Of a stretch of DNA of 64,000 bases, positions 46,912 to 60,118 are shown in pieces. The DNA lies in NCBI RefSeq assembly GCF_001653235.2, contig NC_035790.1:6634001-6698000 (forward strand), in the 5' to 3' direction. The DNA is from Pochonia chlamydosporia 170 (Eukaryota > Ascomycota > Sordariomycetes > Hypocreales > Clavicipitaceae). The notes under the pieces were generated by a model. It ran no database searches. It saw only the letters and a program-made list of their open reading frames with translations, and was not told where the DNA came from. A program made the translations under genes and the position numbers. Numbering within the stretch: the first letter of the stretch is position 1; each line of letters opens with the position of its first letter.

Positions 46912-47537
46912 GACGGTATTGGTGAAGGGCCAGTTGTAACACTGTAAAATAGTTGCAGATTAGATGTGCAAGTTATCAAATTCGGCCTTGTCGTCACACC
47001 TGCTACAAACGAGTCCAAAAGATGTTGGTGGCAATGAGAGGCGGTCCTGATATATGCACTTGACGAAGCTTCACCTTGGGTCTGTCGCTTCAAAGCTCGG
47101 CCACGACGTCAAACTGTGAGTGAACCAAAAGAAACGACACATGATGTCGGGCAACTGTGGGACAGACAGCTGGACACCCCCTCCAAAACACATTCGTTTG
47201 CGGGGGTGATCTGCGGGGTAGCCAGGGTTCGGCGATAATTTCAACTACGGCAAACCGTTGAATTCGGTGATAACTGCGTTTTCGGCTAGCAAGTATGCAG
47301 CTGAGAACACCCTTGTGCAGATCGAGATTGGACCAAGTTTCGGGCTTGGGCTCAGGTCTGTTCAATGATGGTGGCTAAAGAAACTGTCCTGTGCTGGGTG
47401 CAGGGGTTTGAAGAAAGCACTTCGATTTTCGTAGCTGTCAAATGACATGTCTTCTTCATAAATGTCATTACATATTGGCACATCGTATTGTTTCCATTGT
47501 GGCAACCTGGGTAAACAGCGACCGCATCTGCTGGCAA
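46912..47537. other. Intergenic, upstream of the short-chain dehydrogenase
   Basis: About 630 bases between the 3' end of the Zn2Cys6 gene and the start of the short-chain dehydrogenase gene, same strand. Presumed promoter. No gene seen. Confidence 0.5.
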
Positions 47538-49873
47538 TCAGCTCATCGGGGCTCCCCATGGCTCCATCTGATTCATAAAGGCCCAAAAGGCATCATTGTC
47601 GAATTGTCCCTGAAACTGCCAGTCTAGGATCGAGTCTTGCCGTTCTCTATCAGAGACTTCTGGGAATAGATCCTTGTCGAAGCTGGCGCCAGAAAGACTG
47701 TTGTACAATAGATCATGTAATGGCAATGGAGGGGGTAAATCAGCGAGACTTTCGTCCATGCAAGTATCTGTCTCTTGGTAGGCTTGGCTACCGCTCACAT
47801 TGTACACAGGTGGTGTCCAAGCATTGGATGAACTTTCAGCGTTGGATGGTGTACTGCTTGCAGGAGTGGACATGGGGTAGCCCCGAGCAGCTCTTCTTAT
47901 TCGGACTTGTAGTGCTTTCAAGACATTTGCTGCGGTTTCGGCCAATGGATTGAGTGACTTTACCCTCTCAAAATGATCTATGACGGTGTCAACTCCCTGA
48001 ATGGCCTCCTCGCGGCTTCTGGGATTGTCTTTGGGATACAGCGTGTAAATGCTTGCCACAGTTACAGCAGCGTCGAAGGTGGCGAACAAGTACGCGAAAC
48101 TTCTGTACTTTCTCAGCGGCCGGTCATTGAAATTCTTTCTTTCTGCCCGGAGGGTACAAAGGCCGGCTCTGAGGGCATGGGATCGATTCTTGGAATTTCT
48201 GAAAATGTGTGGCCTGTGTAGTGCGAGGATGGTGAACCAGATCGTTGCTTCAACTGCCTCTCGTGCATCGGGAAGCCAGAAGCAGTCCGGATGAGCATCA
48301 AACCTCCTGTCCGGGTTTTCAAGCCATAAATAAGGCGGTAGATGCTCACTGAAGTCCATGATTTCCTCGTGAAGGCTCTGAATTTCGTCATTCATGCCTG
48401 GCTTGGACTGAATTAAAGACACTCTGATGAGGAACCGTGCGACGCTGTGGTAGACGATTTGAACCGTCAATAAGGTCGGCAAATCGAATTCTTGCCTTGG
48501 GTACGGCGCGACTCTTGTGCGATCCTGGGTCACCGGAGCATCGATTGGAGGCGTGGTCTCCATGTCCCGTAGTGTAACTCTCAACGGCCGCCCCAACATG
48601 ATGGACATGTGAGCATCCCAGCAGCAGAGATTCAACCATCTAAAACAAAATTAGCTCTCTTGAACCTGGGCGCCAAACAGAAGAATAGAGGAACACAAAA
48701 TAGAATCTGGCACTTACGTTTTCCTTCTCGTTTCGCAATCCCATAAATATTGCATAGATGGCACAGGCTGCGGAGAGTCATCGACAAGCACATCTAGATG
48801 CCACTGAAGACGTCTCGCGCCATTAATTGTTTCACCAAGAGAGTCCCAACTCTCTTGAACTTTCCCCAGCGTTTTGAGAAATATAGTTCGAAGGAAATTG
48901 ACTTGAATTCCTGCTCGCGGAAGCTCATCCCTGGAGAGAATTGAGGCCATCTCCAAACCGGCTTCACTGTACTCTCTAGCGACATCCTCCAGAGTCATGT
49001 CCGATTTGTACTTCAAGCTGTCACATCGGCTGTCACTCACGTCCCAGTATAATAGAGACAAGGCCAGCACTTGGAAAAGTAGTGCTGGGAAGAAGCGAGT
49101 GTCCGGTGGCAAGGCCAGGAGGTTATTTGACACATCAGCGTATGTCAGCCTGTCCCAGCGAGCCTTGTCTTCCATGAATGTCACCATATCCAACGGGTTA
49201 TATTGCCAATTCACATTGTTAAAGAAATTGGCGGCGAGATTGTCGATGATAGCCGACGGAGGCAGAGTGCGAAGGCTCGCCCTGTACCACGCAGTACTTC
49301 CCCATGGTGACGGCGTATGCGGCGGTGAAGCAGGAGTAGTGTTAGATTCAGCAGGAAAAGACCCATCAACCTCCAGTGCCTTATTGTACAAGCCAATTGA
49401 AGTGGTAGGGTTTCCATCCGAGAATCCAAGCGCCTGTACTTTCAGAGCAGAATCTTTGCTAGAGCCATGCGACTCACTATTTGTAGCTCCATCAGGACTT
49501 GGAAAAGAGGTCGCGTTGAGCTTGATGATTTGCTCGCGGTTATGAATGCCTGGATATTTCTCCGGGGGGAAGAATTCGTAATGGCACTTTGCCTGCCCGC
49601 GATGAGTGAGCAATGAGCATAAACCCTGGTCACAATGAGAGCGGAGGAACTGACTTGGTTGCCGCGCACGGTGCAGTTTGAGCAAGGTGTCTCGCGATCG
49701 CACTGATGCTTGGATTAATACTATGACACTATGCAGCTACGACACTTGAGCGAATCAGAGCATACCTTTTGCTTCCGGCGATGACAATCTGTGCAAGATG
49801 TGACAGCTCTCATCCTCCTCCGGACAACACGTTGATTGCCCGAAGCCGGCGCCGTCTTCCTGGTGGTAGGCAT
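47538..49873 (-). CDS. Zn2Cys6 transcription factor with fungal-specific domain
   Basis: Exons 49873-49766, 49702-49655, 49592-48718 and 48639-47538 give 710 residues. The zinc cluster CTDCHRRKQKCDRETPCSNC closes with AKC and is split over three exons, two of them short (108 and 48 nt). The fungal-specific transcription factor domain spans the middle: YRASLRTLPPSAIIDNLAAN, LVDDSPQPVPSMQYLWDCE and RRKTWLNLCCWDAHMSIMLG, the last rebuilt over intron 3. The C-terminal part is acidic with an aromatic end (FWAFMNQMEPWG), a plausible activation region. Nuclear regulator by family. Its position next to the SDR, ALDH and GST-fusion genes makes it a candidate local regulator. The ATG at 49873 is chosen over an upstream alternative because it gives the usual short basic N terminus. 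Confidence 0.88.
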
Positions 49874-52800
49874 AATAAATACTGTGGCCGATGCCGCACC
49901 GACTATACGACGAGAGTGAAACACGGGTGCGTGCGTGCTATATTAGACATGGATCGCATGTACATAAAATGTCTGGTCGAGCGCATAAGGAGAGCAGAAT
50001 GAAGCACCAGGTTGAGGTCAGTTGTGTTGTGTTGTGTTGTGTTGTGTTGTGTCATGCAAGAAAGATGGGATGCGGAGGAAGAGTGGAGTAAAGTTCAACG
50101 TTCGTGGGGCGGGACAGAAATTATTTGAGATCTGACAGGGCGATCTGATTTGATGCCGGCAGCCGCTCGGCATGATAAGGAAGGAAGTGGGTGCACTGAC
50201 CTTCGTGACTGTCAGCTGCTGGCGGCGCAACGGAGAACGGTGCGAGACACTGTAATTTCATCCCTCATACCAGCGACAGGTTGAAATTCATCCTTAATAC
50301 TGAAGAATTGCTTGCAGACAGTAGTGAAGTCAATCGCTGGCCTCAAGACAAACAATGCATCATGTATTCTCAATACTCATCGATGTGGTTGATACCACGG
50401 CTGGTTGCTTTCACCCCGATCTAAGTTTGCAGCTTCGCACGGCCCAGCAAGGCATCGTGGTAGTGCAGGGTAGGGATATCCCCAGTCCTCATGTTTGATA
50501 TCACACATCGCCAGGAAGTCCAATAACTTGGACAGATGTTTGATCATAGATTGTAAATTTTACATACCTGAGTATCCAATCACCCCGAAAGGGCGGAAGG
50601 CTGCCAAGAAGTAAGTGCTTAACTACTCCGACTGCTTCGGCCGGCGTTATCTTCAAACCCTCCACAGCCATTGTTTGGGGTCTGCTCACGCCAGTCAAAA
50701 GTTTGGCAACAGAAGCATGGCAAACCACTCGTCAACTCAGTTTTCTGGTTGTAATTTCAGACACTTCTCATTTGCTGCACCAAGGCTTCGTTGTTGCACT
50801 TCCAGTGAATGCTGAACATGGCCAGGTATGTGACATCGACGAAGATGTAACTTTCATTGCCAGTCCTGAATTCTATGGTTGCATATAGAAGCAAAACGCT
50901 TCGTCCACGCCCTGATATAGAATTCCAATCTTTTCCAGCACTCAATGGTTGAGAACGTCAACAGAAAGCCTTGTATCATGGGCCTGCCGTCGTAAACTGT
51001 CCCCTTCTTCATTCGATCCGCAAGCGGCTTCGGCTGTAGGGCAGGATCTTTGTCCCTAGGTCTTTTATCAGCATCGGCTTTGCAGGTTACGTAGGACACC
51101 AGAATCCCTTAAGTTACCTGAGAGTTGCCGTCATCTGCCACCTCACAAAAATTCAAGGTCTATCCACAAAACTGGAAGTCGCACAACTAAGGTGTTCGGG
51201 AGAAGTTCCAAATCGCGTCAAGCTTCGATCGTGTGGATGGAAGTCCCAAAACACCCCTCCGCGGAGAGCACCTGCCTCAAGCTGTCAAGCTGATTAATCC
51301 AGTTCCTGTTCCTGCCAACCGGTCTCTTTCTGGACTACATGGCTTCACCATCTCCTTCATGCTTGAACTAGCATCTGTGCATTTCTGCAGTCAGCAACAC
51401 CAATAACCTGCAACTCGGGCGGTGTGATTATGGGTACCGTCTGCTAGGCATCAGCCATGAACCTAAATCATCATCAATGCTAGATATCCTGCCAACACAA
51501 AGTAGCGTGCGGAAAATCAGATTCCGGTTCGAGATCTCGTCATAGTATTATGTTTAAGGTGCGGAGTTCTATAGCTTGACAACCATAAGATGTTGCTAAT
51601 CCGTTGTGGGCAGTTGTCATCGAACGAGAGGGTTGGGCTGAAAACAAAAGATCCACGGATTCCGGCCACGGCTAAAGTTGAGCAGAACGAATAGGAGATT
51701 TCTTGCGCCCTCATGCCTGGTGTTGTCCAGACTCCTGAGCGCCTCATTAGCCGTGGTACCTGCCAATGTCAAACTCGATTCAGATTGTCGTCATGAACGG
51801 CGGGGAGAGATGCCGATATCTAGCACAATTCTAGAGAAACACCGGAATCCTACTACACACGCATTGGGAAGGAGCTGGAATTGCACAGGCCTCAACCAAT
51901 ATTCCAACGTTGTCGAGGGTTCGAGCATGATATTTCTCTCTGCCTCTCCGGAGCACCTCCCTTTGTTGGTCGTTAGTCAGGGATAAATTGGAGGAGCGAT
52001 TTGGGGTAACTTGGAGAACCACGGTCCCCTGGGAGAAACCGACCAAGCACCGAGAACCAGGCTCAATCAATACCTACTTGGAGCCCAACAAAGAGGAAAT
52101 TGCAGACTACCTTCTCAAACAAGCTGGTGACTATCTCTTGACTAGGACGTTCAGACGTTATCTCAGCACACGTCGTACCACATGCAACCCTACGGTGTTC
52201 TCCATCTTTGGAGTTGGAGCCGCTACATGCGGAGATACGACATTCGGGCTGCCCAGAGTTGCATCGTGAGTCTTGGCGCCAACGTGACCTCAGCCAAGCA
52301 CAATAATCTTCAACGAAGAATTGTTGTCGGAATTTTCTATCGGCCGGGCATCAATTGGAGCCATTATGGCAGCCATCCTCCCGAATGTTTGTCACCGCTT
52401 GGCACCACCAAGAGTCGGGCAAAGTTCGCAAGGAGCCGAAGTGTAACCCGACTCGATTCTTGGCGATATCTTTAAGGCTGCTTTGACCTGACATCTGCTG
52501 TGCTCCCATGCTGTCCACACGATCCAATTAGGCTACCCGTTGAAGCTTTTTACATGAAACCCACCAACATTTTCATATTCGAAATCGAGGCTGAAAACCG
52601 GGAATAGAGCCCCTGGGCCCGCAAAATAGGCAAGTATGCTTTTCACTAAGCTAGTTGAACAAGTATATTGTTCAAGGCTTCACCAAGAGATGCCGAGAAG
52701 GATGGGCGCAACTGCCCTCTGGTCCGGCCCCTCTTTCTTCACGGCTGACCCCCCCAATTCGGCAGGTCCCTTGATCCGCCCCAGATCTCGCCATGGCATT

Positions 52801-53892
52801 GACACTTGATGTTATTACTGTGTGTCCACTCCTCTCCAATCTGATGTGGGCGTGGAGGGCGTTGTTCCCCAGTACCTGGATTAAGGAGTCATGCTGCCCC
52901 ATCACAGGGTGTATCACAAGTGGTTGGTGCGAGGCATGAGATGGTCAAACCATTCCCAACAAAGAAGTTCCTCAATCTTAGTCGATACATATGCTCTGCC
53001 CAATCGGAGGCTGAAGGAGGGAGCTTCCTGTGCAATTTCATTATCAAGGATTGCACACAGTTGCGCGGCTGGCGCCGTGGCTGTCTACCCACCACCTCAT
53101 GTGAACAGGGCCGGGACAAAGGAGATCGGCGGCAGCACAGTTGGATTAAGCATATCTTCAGGCTCAACAGATCATCACCAACACGGGCAATGAGTTGCAT
53201 TTTGGAGAATCCTGAGAGAAGCGATCCGGCATGGAGCTTCCGAGTGACCTCGAATCCTCCGTCTGTGCTGGTCACAACTAAGAAAACATCACCTTTTTAG
53301 TAATACAAGGCATCGCAAAGCAGCTGCAATGCGATCCTGCAAAAGGCTGCATCTCGAAATCTCAAAATTCCCCACAGTCAAGTGTGATGCCCTCCACTTG
53401 TTCCGCATGACACCATCACCGCAAGTTTGAGTCGCCCGAATCGCCAGCCCGGGCAATCGGTCTTAGAGAAAAGTAAACCCGTAACTGCCGGGCCACTTAA
53501 GCGACCTTCCTATCTCTATTGGCTTCACTCACTTTGTTATCCAACCCGAGATAGGTAGTTGAGGATGTGGGCTGGTCAACCGTAGCGTTGCAACTCTGGT
53601 AGTACGGATTGTTTGGCGGATCAGAACCAAGCTTGCATGGTCACACTCGACGACGGGCAGACCAAAAGGGAAGCTCAACTTGAGAGTAATGTTGGGCAAC
53701 ATGATTACAATCGAATCAACTCGAAGGCTTGTCTCGATTGTTGACATTGGCTTGAATATAAAGTCAGCATGATCCGGCGATGGAATTCGAGATGCTTCCT
53801 AGGCAGAACTAAGCAGGCTCAGGCAAAACACCTAAGCCTAGGCCATTAAGTCACCGCTTTATCTTTTCTAACACCCGATTTGCTGATTCGAC
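49874..53892. other. 4-kb region without a recognisable gene
   Basis: Holds the promoter of the Zn2Cys6 gene at the left and of the fungalysin gene at the right, where TATAAAG at 53757-53763 is about 130 bases before the ATG. A GTTGT microsatellite lies at 50021-50052. Several open frames of 60-128 codons on both strands (such as 53275-52889 minus and 51988-52269 plus) show no motifs; they could be decayed genes or chance. Confidence 0.45.
50021..50052. repeat. GTTGT pentanucleotide microsatellite
   Basis: About six perfect tandem copies of GTTGT in the 5' region of the Zn2Cys6 gene. Confidence 0.9.
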
Positions 53893-55818
53893 ATGAAGTC
53901 TGCTGCCATTCTTGGCCTTACTGGCCTGGCTGCCAATGTCCTGGCCCACCCTGAGAGACGACATGCCAACGATGCCTCTCTGGACAAGCGTGGTGTTGAC
54001 CTGAGCAAGTTCCGCATGCCTGAGCTGTCAGAGTACACCGTTTCTTCCAAGGCCAAGTCAAACCCGGCTGTTAGCTCTATCAACAAGCGCGGTGACTATG
54101 TCGGCGCCGCCAGACAGCTCGTAAAGACTGTTCACCCCGGGGCTGAGTTCCGTGTTGTTGATGATCACTACGTTGGAACTGACGGCCTCGCCCATGTCAA
54201 CTTCAAGCAGACAGTCCACGGCATTGATATCGACAATGCTGATTTCAATGTCAACGTTAGCCCCGATGGCACAATCTTCTCCTATGGCAACAGCTTCTAC
54301 AAGGGCAAGGCTCCTGCCGAGAGCCCGCTGACCAAGCGAGCATTTACTGACCCCCTTAATGCTTTGAAGGGAGTTGTCGATATCCTTGGACTTTCCGTCA
54401 AGGCCACCGGCGCCAAGGCCGAGGCCAAGAAAGGATCAGAGACTTACACCTTCAAAGGCACAAAGGGTGCTGTCAGCGATCCTGAAGCCAAGCTCGTCTA
54501 TCTCACGAAGAAGGATGGCACGCTCGCCTTGACTTGGAGAGTTGAGACCGATGTTATGGACAACTGGCTGCTTACCTACATTGATGCTGATAACAGCAAA
54601 GACGTCCACGGCGTTGTTGACTACGTCTCCGACTTTGCTACCATGCAGGTTTATCCCTGGACCGTCAACGACCCTACTGAGGGCAGCCGCTCCATTCAGA
54701 CTGACCCCTGGAACATCAATGCTTCTCCATTTACCTGGTTTGGTGATGGTTCCAAGAACTACACCACGCTCTGGGGTAACAATGCTGTTGCCCAGACCAA
54801 CTATGACGGACACAACAACATCAACGACTACGCCAACAGCTATCGCCCAACGTCCGCTGCTCGCAAGTTTGAGTACAATTACTCCCCTAGCATGTCCAAC
54901 AAGAAGGACTACCAAGATGCCTCTATTACTCAGTTATTCTACAGCTCCAACACCTACCATGATCTCCTCTATACGTTGGGCTTCAACGAGGCTGCTGGTA
55001 ACTTCCAGACCAACAACAACGGCAAGGGTGGCAAAGGCAATGACTTTGTTGTCCTCAATGCCCAGGACGGCAGTGGCACCAACAATGCCAACTTCGCTAC
55101 TCCTCCCGATGGTTCCCGAGCTCGCATGAGAATGTACATGTGGACTCAGACGAACCCTAACCGCGACTGCTCTTTTGACTCTGATGTCATCATCCACGAG
55201 TACACTCACGGTCTCTCCACCCGTCTGACTGGTGGTCCTGCCAACTCTGGCTGCCTCAACGGCCTTGAGTCTGGAGGCATGGGCGAGGGCTGGTCCGACT
55301 TCATGGCCATTGCTATTCTGGCTAAGTCTACTGATACCCGCGCCAAGGATTTCCCCGTTGGCGCTTGGGTCTACAATAACCCCAAGGGTATCCGATCCTA
55401 CCCCTACTCCACCAACACCAAGACCAACCCATACACTTACGCCACTGCCAACCAGAAGAACGAGGTCCATGCTATGGGCGAGATCTGGGCCAACACTCTC
55501 TACGAGGTGTTCTGGAACCTTGTCGACAAGCACGGCATTACCGCCGATAAGTACCCTACTCTTGACAGCAAGGGCGTACCCAAGGATGGCCGTTACCTCA
55601 CCATGAAGCTGGTCATGGGTGGCATGGCTCTTCAACCCTGCAACCCCAACATGGTCTCTGCCCGTGACGCCATCCTCGACGCCGATAAGCAACTCACTGG
55701 CGCTTCCAACAAGTGCGAGATCTGGAAGGCCTTTGCCAAGCGTGGTTTGGGCACCAAGGCCAACTACAACGGTGGCCGCAACCGTGTTGAGGATTTCACC
55801 GTCCCCGCCGGCTGCTAA
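53893..55818 (+). CDS. mep: Fungalysin, extracellular metalloprotease M36
   Basis: A 641-residue, intronless secreted protease. It has a signal peptide to about residue 18, an FTP-type propeptide, and a catalytic domain with the HEYTH zinc motif (H435, E436, H439) and the third ligand Glu465 in [11 protein letters not shown]. Glu436 is the catalytic acid/base. By family it is a thermolysin-like enzyme that digests proteins such as collagen, elastin and keratin outside the cell and is often expanded in animal- and insect-associated fungi. The mature start is probably close to the [14 protein letters not shown] segment. A TATA-like box lies at 53757-53763. All catalytic residues are intact. Confidence 0.95.
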   Translation: MKSAAILGLTGLAANVLAHPERRHANDASLDKRGVDLSKFRMPELSEYTVSSKAKSNPAVSSINKRGDYVGAARQLVKTVHPGAEFRVVDDHYVGTDGLAHVNFKQTVHGIDIDNADFNVNVSPDGTIFSYGNSFYKGKAPAESPLTKRAFTDPLNALKGVVDILGLSVKATGAKAEAKKGSETYTFKGTKGAVSDPEAKLVYLTKKDGTLALTWRVETDVMDNWLLTYIDADNSKDVHGVVDYVSDFATMQVYPWTVNDPTEGSRSIQTDPWNINASPFTWFGDGSKNYTTLWGNNAVAQTNYDGHNNINDYANSYRPTSAARKFEYNYSPSMSNKKDYQDASITQLFYSSNTYHDLLYTLGFNEAAGNFQTNNNGKGGKGNDFVVLNAQDGSGTNNANFATPPDGSRARMRMYMWTQTNPNRDCSFDSDVIIHEYTHGLSTRLTGGPANSGCLNGLESGGMGEGWSDFMAIAILAKSTDTRAKDFPVGAWVYNNPKGIRSYPYSTNTKTNPYTYATANQKNEVHAMGEIWANTLYEVFWNLVDKHGITADKYPTLDSKGVPKDGRYLTMKLVMGGMALQPCNPNMVSARDAILDADKQLTGASNKCEIWKAFAKRGLGTKANYNGGRNRVEDFTVPAGC

Positions 55819-56346
55819 ATTATTTATCTATATTTCTTAAAGACTGTCCGCGCGGGCCGTGGAGTGGAATGCCGTTGATAGGCAAGCAGCATCGTGTATT
55901 TGGATGTAAGCGATTTAGTTGCAAAGCATTTGAGGGTGGCCGAAGCCGCTGCGGTGAGGTGTTGGGTTTGTGTAAGGACGGAGTTGGGCGAGCCCGTGAC
56001 TATCTTGCGGACAGAAGACGATGTGCGTCTTAACATTTTGTTTTCGCATATTTTTCACCCTTACCAAGTATATAAAAGCTCTCATCTGTAAATGAAATCC
56101 ATCCTATATGCCATGTGCTGCTTCGAAGGTGAACTGTCTTGAAAACTTTCGTCAGGAATACTCATCCAGCGGCTAGGAGGATGTGAGAGCAATTCTTAAT
56201 GACGCGCCGTCTTTTTATCGCTCGTAAACAAACAGACTCTTAGACCAAGGCCTCTCAGTAGTGGCATACAAAATCATGCTATATTCATCACTCCCTTTAT
56301 GCTTACAAAACAAATAAAATACCAAATTATCGCCACGCCTTGGACA
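55819..56346. other. Convergent 3' intergenic region
   Basis: About 530 AT-rich bases between the convergent fungalysin and Gpi16 genes. Expected 3' UTRs; nothing else seen. Confidence 0.5.
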
Positions 56347-58144
56347 TTATTGCACAGCCGCCTTTTTCTGAAACTTGCTCAATAGATTCCTCAAAAACTT
56401 GGACCCAGCAACCTCATCCGCGCCAACTAACCTCCTCACCAGGATATTATACAGTCCACCAAACGCAAGCGCAATAGCCGTCGACGTAAAAATAATCACA
56501 TTGTACGGCATACTAAAGTCCGGCGTGGGCAGATACAGCAGCAAACTAGTGGTACGGAGGTTCATGACTTGCGGTTCGAGGGTGCGAATCACGGCTGCTG
56601 CGACATCGAAGCCGCGATTCGCATCAGGTGGGTATTCTGTGTATCGCAAGATGGCTTTTTCAAAGTCATATGTGAGGAAGACGGTGCATTTGGGGGGAAT
56701 TCGCATCAGAAGCTCCAGCTGGGTGCCGCGGGAGCGGTCGAGAGCAGGGCGGTAGTGGATTTGCTTGATGAGTTCGGATGAATTGGTGTTTGGGGCGGCC
56801 GAGGTTGAAATGCGTGTGGATAGGGTGTGGAGGTATATGCGCATGAACCAGGGGAGGGATTCGAGGTAGACGAATTCGACTTCCACGGCGTTGGGGTTGG
56901 TGAGAATGGCTTGGACACCGCCGTGCTCTTGACCGTGGCCGGTGAAACTGCGCTCTGCGTAGAGGAGCGGCTGTATGGGCTCGACGAGTTCCTTTGCTGC
57001 TTCGTCTGGGGTTTTGGGCTCGGATTTGGGGAGCACGAGGGCGAATTCGTTTTCGGGCGGGAATGTGTAGCATCTGGACATGCCGTTTTTGTCCTTGATT
57101 TCGGTCGACCCTTCAGACGCATAGACGACGCGCGAATTGGGGACTTGAAGGCACACGGGTGGCAGTTTAGGGTCGGCGAGGGGGCATGTGCCTTTCATCG
57201 GGCGGCCAAATATTTGAGAAAGCGTCCAGTCCTGGCCATTGAGATGGTCGGCTGGGAAGCAGTGCTCGTCATCGTGGTAGGGCTTGGTCGTGTCGCAGAC
57301 TAGTTCGTGATTGGGAGGCGGCCGCGGGATAGGATTATCTGAAGATGTGGTTAGTTTTTGGACGCGAATTTGTTTTGCCTTTGGCGAGTGTACCTCTAGG
57401 CCTCTTGGATCGATCAACATCCATAACCATGTCAATCGTCTGTTCCATCTGCAACACGCAATTGCCGTTGTTGTCGCAGATTGGCTTCACATCAATCGCC
57501 ATGCTCTGAAAGGATGAATCAAATAACTTATGACCGTCTAACAGACTCGCAATGCCTGCTTTCCCGTGGCACGGCAGCAGCTTCAAGAAGGGCGTCAAAT
57601 TCTCAGTGCACACAACCTCATGCGGCAAAACACCATGTAATAATCTCGTCTTTGCCAGCGTCTCGCTCGAATGGTGGCCCTCTGGTTGAAATGACAGAGC
57701 CGGCCGTACCGTCCTTGTTCCGTCGATAAAGTTTAGACTCGCGCAGAACAGGCCAGACAAGGCATTCGTCAGGGTCAGCCAGTTCTCGTCTGCTTGTCGC
57801 TCGGTTTCGGCATCCATCCACGCCCACAACTCTACACCTGTGCCCCCTTCCTTTGTACCATCCCACGGTCGGGCTCCCCATGTCTCTGCATCCCAGCGAC
57901 CTAATGTAAACCGTAGATGCAGCTCCCGTGTGCCTGCATACTCCAGTATCTGGCCAAGTGAGCGGGGGAATAATCTGAAATTGTGCGCCTCAAAGTCGGC
58001 GATGGACGTATTTGATTTGAAATTGAAGCTTGCGAGAAGCTGGGAGAGCGGTAGCGGTCGCAGATTAAGTTGCTCGTGGTAGTCGGCAGCCGTGGCGAGT
58101 CCTGGGACAAAAGTTGCCAGCAACGCCCCCAGCCAGGGACGCAT
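56347..58144 (-). CDS. gpi16: GPI transamidase complex subunit Gpi16 (PIG-T)
   Basis: Exons 58144-57394 and 57338-56347 (55-nt intron, phase 1) give 580 residues. A signal peptide (GALLATFVPGLATA) is followed by the conserved Gpi16 lumenal domain with NLRPLPLSQLLASFNF, LRFTLGRWD, GVELWAWMDAE, GLFCASLNFID and WTLSQIFGRPMKGTCPLAD. A single transmembrane segment lies near the C terminus (NVIIFTSTAIALAFGG), ending in a basic tail. In yeast and human, Gpi16/PIG-T is disulfide-linked to the Gpi8/PIG-K protease in the ER and is needed for attaching GPI anchors. Divergent from the luc7 gene. Confidence 0.95.
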
Positions 58145-58748
58145 CTCGTGAATGTGTTATGGTCTATGCAGCGCTCAATGCAAGTTGTTTCCACACGATA
58201 CAAAGAAGAAATAGAGACCAAATACAATTAAAAGGAAAAAAGAAGGTCAAAGAATGAAGTTACCTGCGCGGTTGCAGTAGGGTGCGCATCTCACGTGTGT
58301 CGCGATGAGTTCATGAGGTTCAAGCTCCCTGTCCAGGAATGTATCACGAAAGCTGGAGAGGCCAACAAGCGACGTGGAGCAATTGGCGTCTGGTTAAACC
58401 ACAGGGCGGACACGATGATGGATAATGGCTGCTGACCCTGGATTTGAGTGGCTTGATGCGGAACCACACGGAGCATTCATTCAACCAAGGCCAACTTTGA
58501 AGCACCAGACACATGTGCACTCAAACAGGAACGTGGATCCCTGGTGGTCGGTGAAACGTGGCAGAATCTTGATGCCTCCTTGAGCCAGCTACAGCTGCAG
58601 CGAAAATGGAATGCAGTCACTGCAAGCCGCCGAGCTCAAACTAAAAGTTCAATTCCATCTCTCTACCACCACTTCGACTCTCGGCCGCCAGTTCACGCAT
58701 CACACCCTTAAATAAATAGCTACACGCCCACGTGCGACTCCAGCAATC
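58145..58748. other. Divergent intergenic region, gpi16 / luc7
   Basis: About 600 bases shared by two head-to-head housekeeping genes. An AT-rich TTAAATAAATA stretch lies about 40 bases upstream of the luc7 ATG. No gene seen. Confidence 0.5.
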
Positions 58749-59626
58749 ATGGCCGCCGAGCAAAGAAAGCTGCTCGAGCAGCTCATGGGCAACCAATCCA
58801 CCTCCCGCGCCGCCCAGCTCTCCCTCACAGACCCCAAGGTTTGCCGATCCTATCTCGTCGGCACATGTCCGCACGACCTCTTCACCAACACAAAGCAAGA
58901 TCTGGGACAATGTCCAAAGGTCCATTCCGAGCCTCTAAAGACCGAATACGAAGCCTTGTCAGACCGGGAGAAGCAAAGATACGGATTCGACTACGACTAC
59001 ATGCGCGACCTGCAAAAGTACATTGATGACTGTAATCGGCGAATTGATGCGGCACAAAAGAGACTCGAGAAGACTCCTGATGAGATCCGACAAACTAATG
59101 TCTTGGTATGTTTTACCTCACTAATCCCCATTTTACGTTTCGAAGTGTATGACGGCGCTGACATGTTACATAGTTGAAATCGATATCGGAACTCGGCGCC
59201 TCCATCGCAAATGGCCAACTCGAAGTCGAAGTCCTCGCGTCCATGAACGAAGTATCCCGCGCTATGGACGAGAACTTTCGCATAAAACAAACCATGCAGT
59301 TGAAGTCGGACAAGGAAAAGGAACTCAAAGCCCTGTCGGACACGTCTGGCCCATCTGGCCATCAGAAACTCCAAGTCTGCGATGTCTGTGGCGCATATCT
59401 GAGTAGGTTGGATAATGATCGTCGGTTGGCGGACCACTTTTACGGCAAGATGCATTTGGGTTATGCGTCGATGCGCAAGACATATGATGCGTTCCCGAGG
59501 GAGTTGAAGAGCAGGCAGAGACAAGGGATGATGGATGCAGATGATGGTCCTGGGGGTGGGATGGGTGGACCGAGAGGACCGAGGGGTGGAGGATACAGGA
59601 GTGGCAGGGGAGGGAGAAGGTGGTAG
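58749..59626 (+). CDS. luc7: U1 snRNP-associated protein Luc7
   Basis: Exons 58749-59105 and 59174-59626 (68-nt intron, phase 0) give 269 residues. The first zinc finger is CCCH with C32, C40, C55 and H59 (VCRSYLVGTCPHD, then GQCPKVH). A coiled region follows, then a C2H2 finger (VCDVCGAYLSRLDND and HFYGKMHLGY). The C terminus is Gly/Arg-rich. Luc7 stabilises U1 snRNP on the 5' splice site, and the fingers contact the pre-mRNA. The length and finger order agree with yeast Luc7. Convergent with the RGG-protein gene. Confidence 0.95.
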
Positions 59627-60118
59627 AGATTGGTACATTTGTGATGTGTGTACTGGCTTCATGGCCCATGAAGGGTTCTGTCAGATGGGATATATGGCGT
59701 TAAGAGGCGGCTCTTGTTTCATATTGTGTACATACTTTGGTAGGCGGGTTGTACGGGTGGTCGCATATCGATTCAGGCGTTGGCAGAATAGTACTTTTTC
59801 AGTGGGAAAATACCCTTCAATTAGAGATGTTTATTTCACTGGGCTGCCTTGGAGAGCATATTTATAAACCAACATATAGCGTGAGGAGTTCAAGAAGGCC
59901 ATTCACAAGGGGTTTTTCACCATGGGTATTCTCAAAGTGTAGAAATTATCTCCATTTCTGCTGACTTATATCCAACCGCTGCCAATTCGTTACGTCGTTT
60001 TGTCTTTTCTCCATTATCCAAAAAGGTACCCAATAATACATGTTCCAAGTAGTCCTTGTCCATTACCCAGTGGTGCCTAATTCATTCTATCATGCCAGTG
60101 ACCTCTTCCTATACAGTC
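59627..60118. other. Convergent 3' intergenic region
   Basis: About 490 bases between the convergent luc7 and RGG-protein genes. Expected 3' UTRs; nothing else seen. Confidence 0.5.

Noticed and set aside
51917..51935. GGTTCGA-like tRNA B-box
   Set aside because: No matching A box, acceptor stem or clover-leaf could be drawn; similar hits near 43750 and 45830 also fail.
54934..55692. 252-codon minus-strand frame, Val/Gly-rich
   Set aside because: Antisense of the fungalysin catalytic domain.
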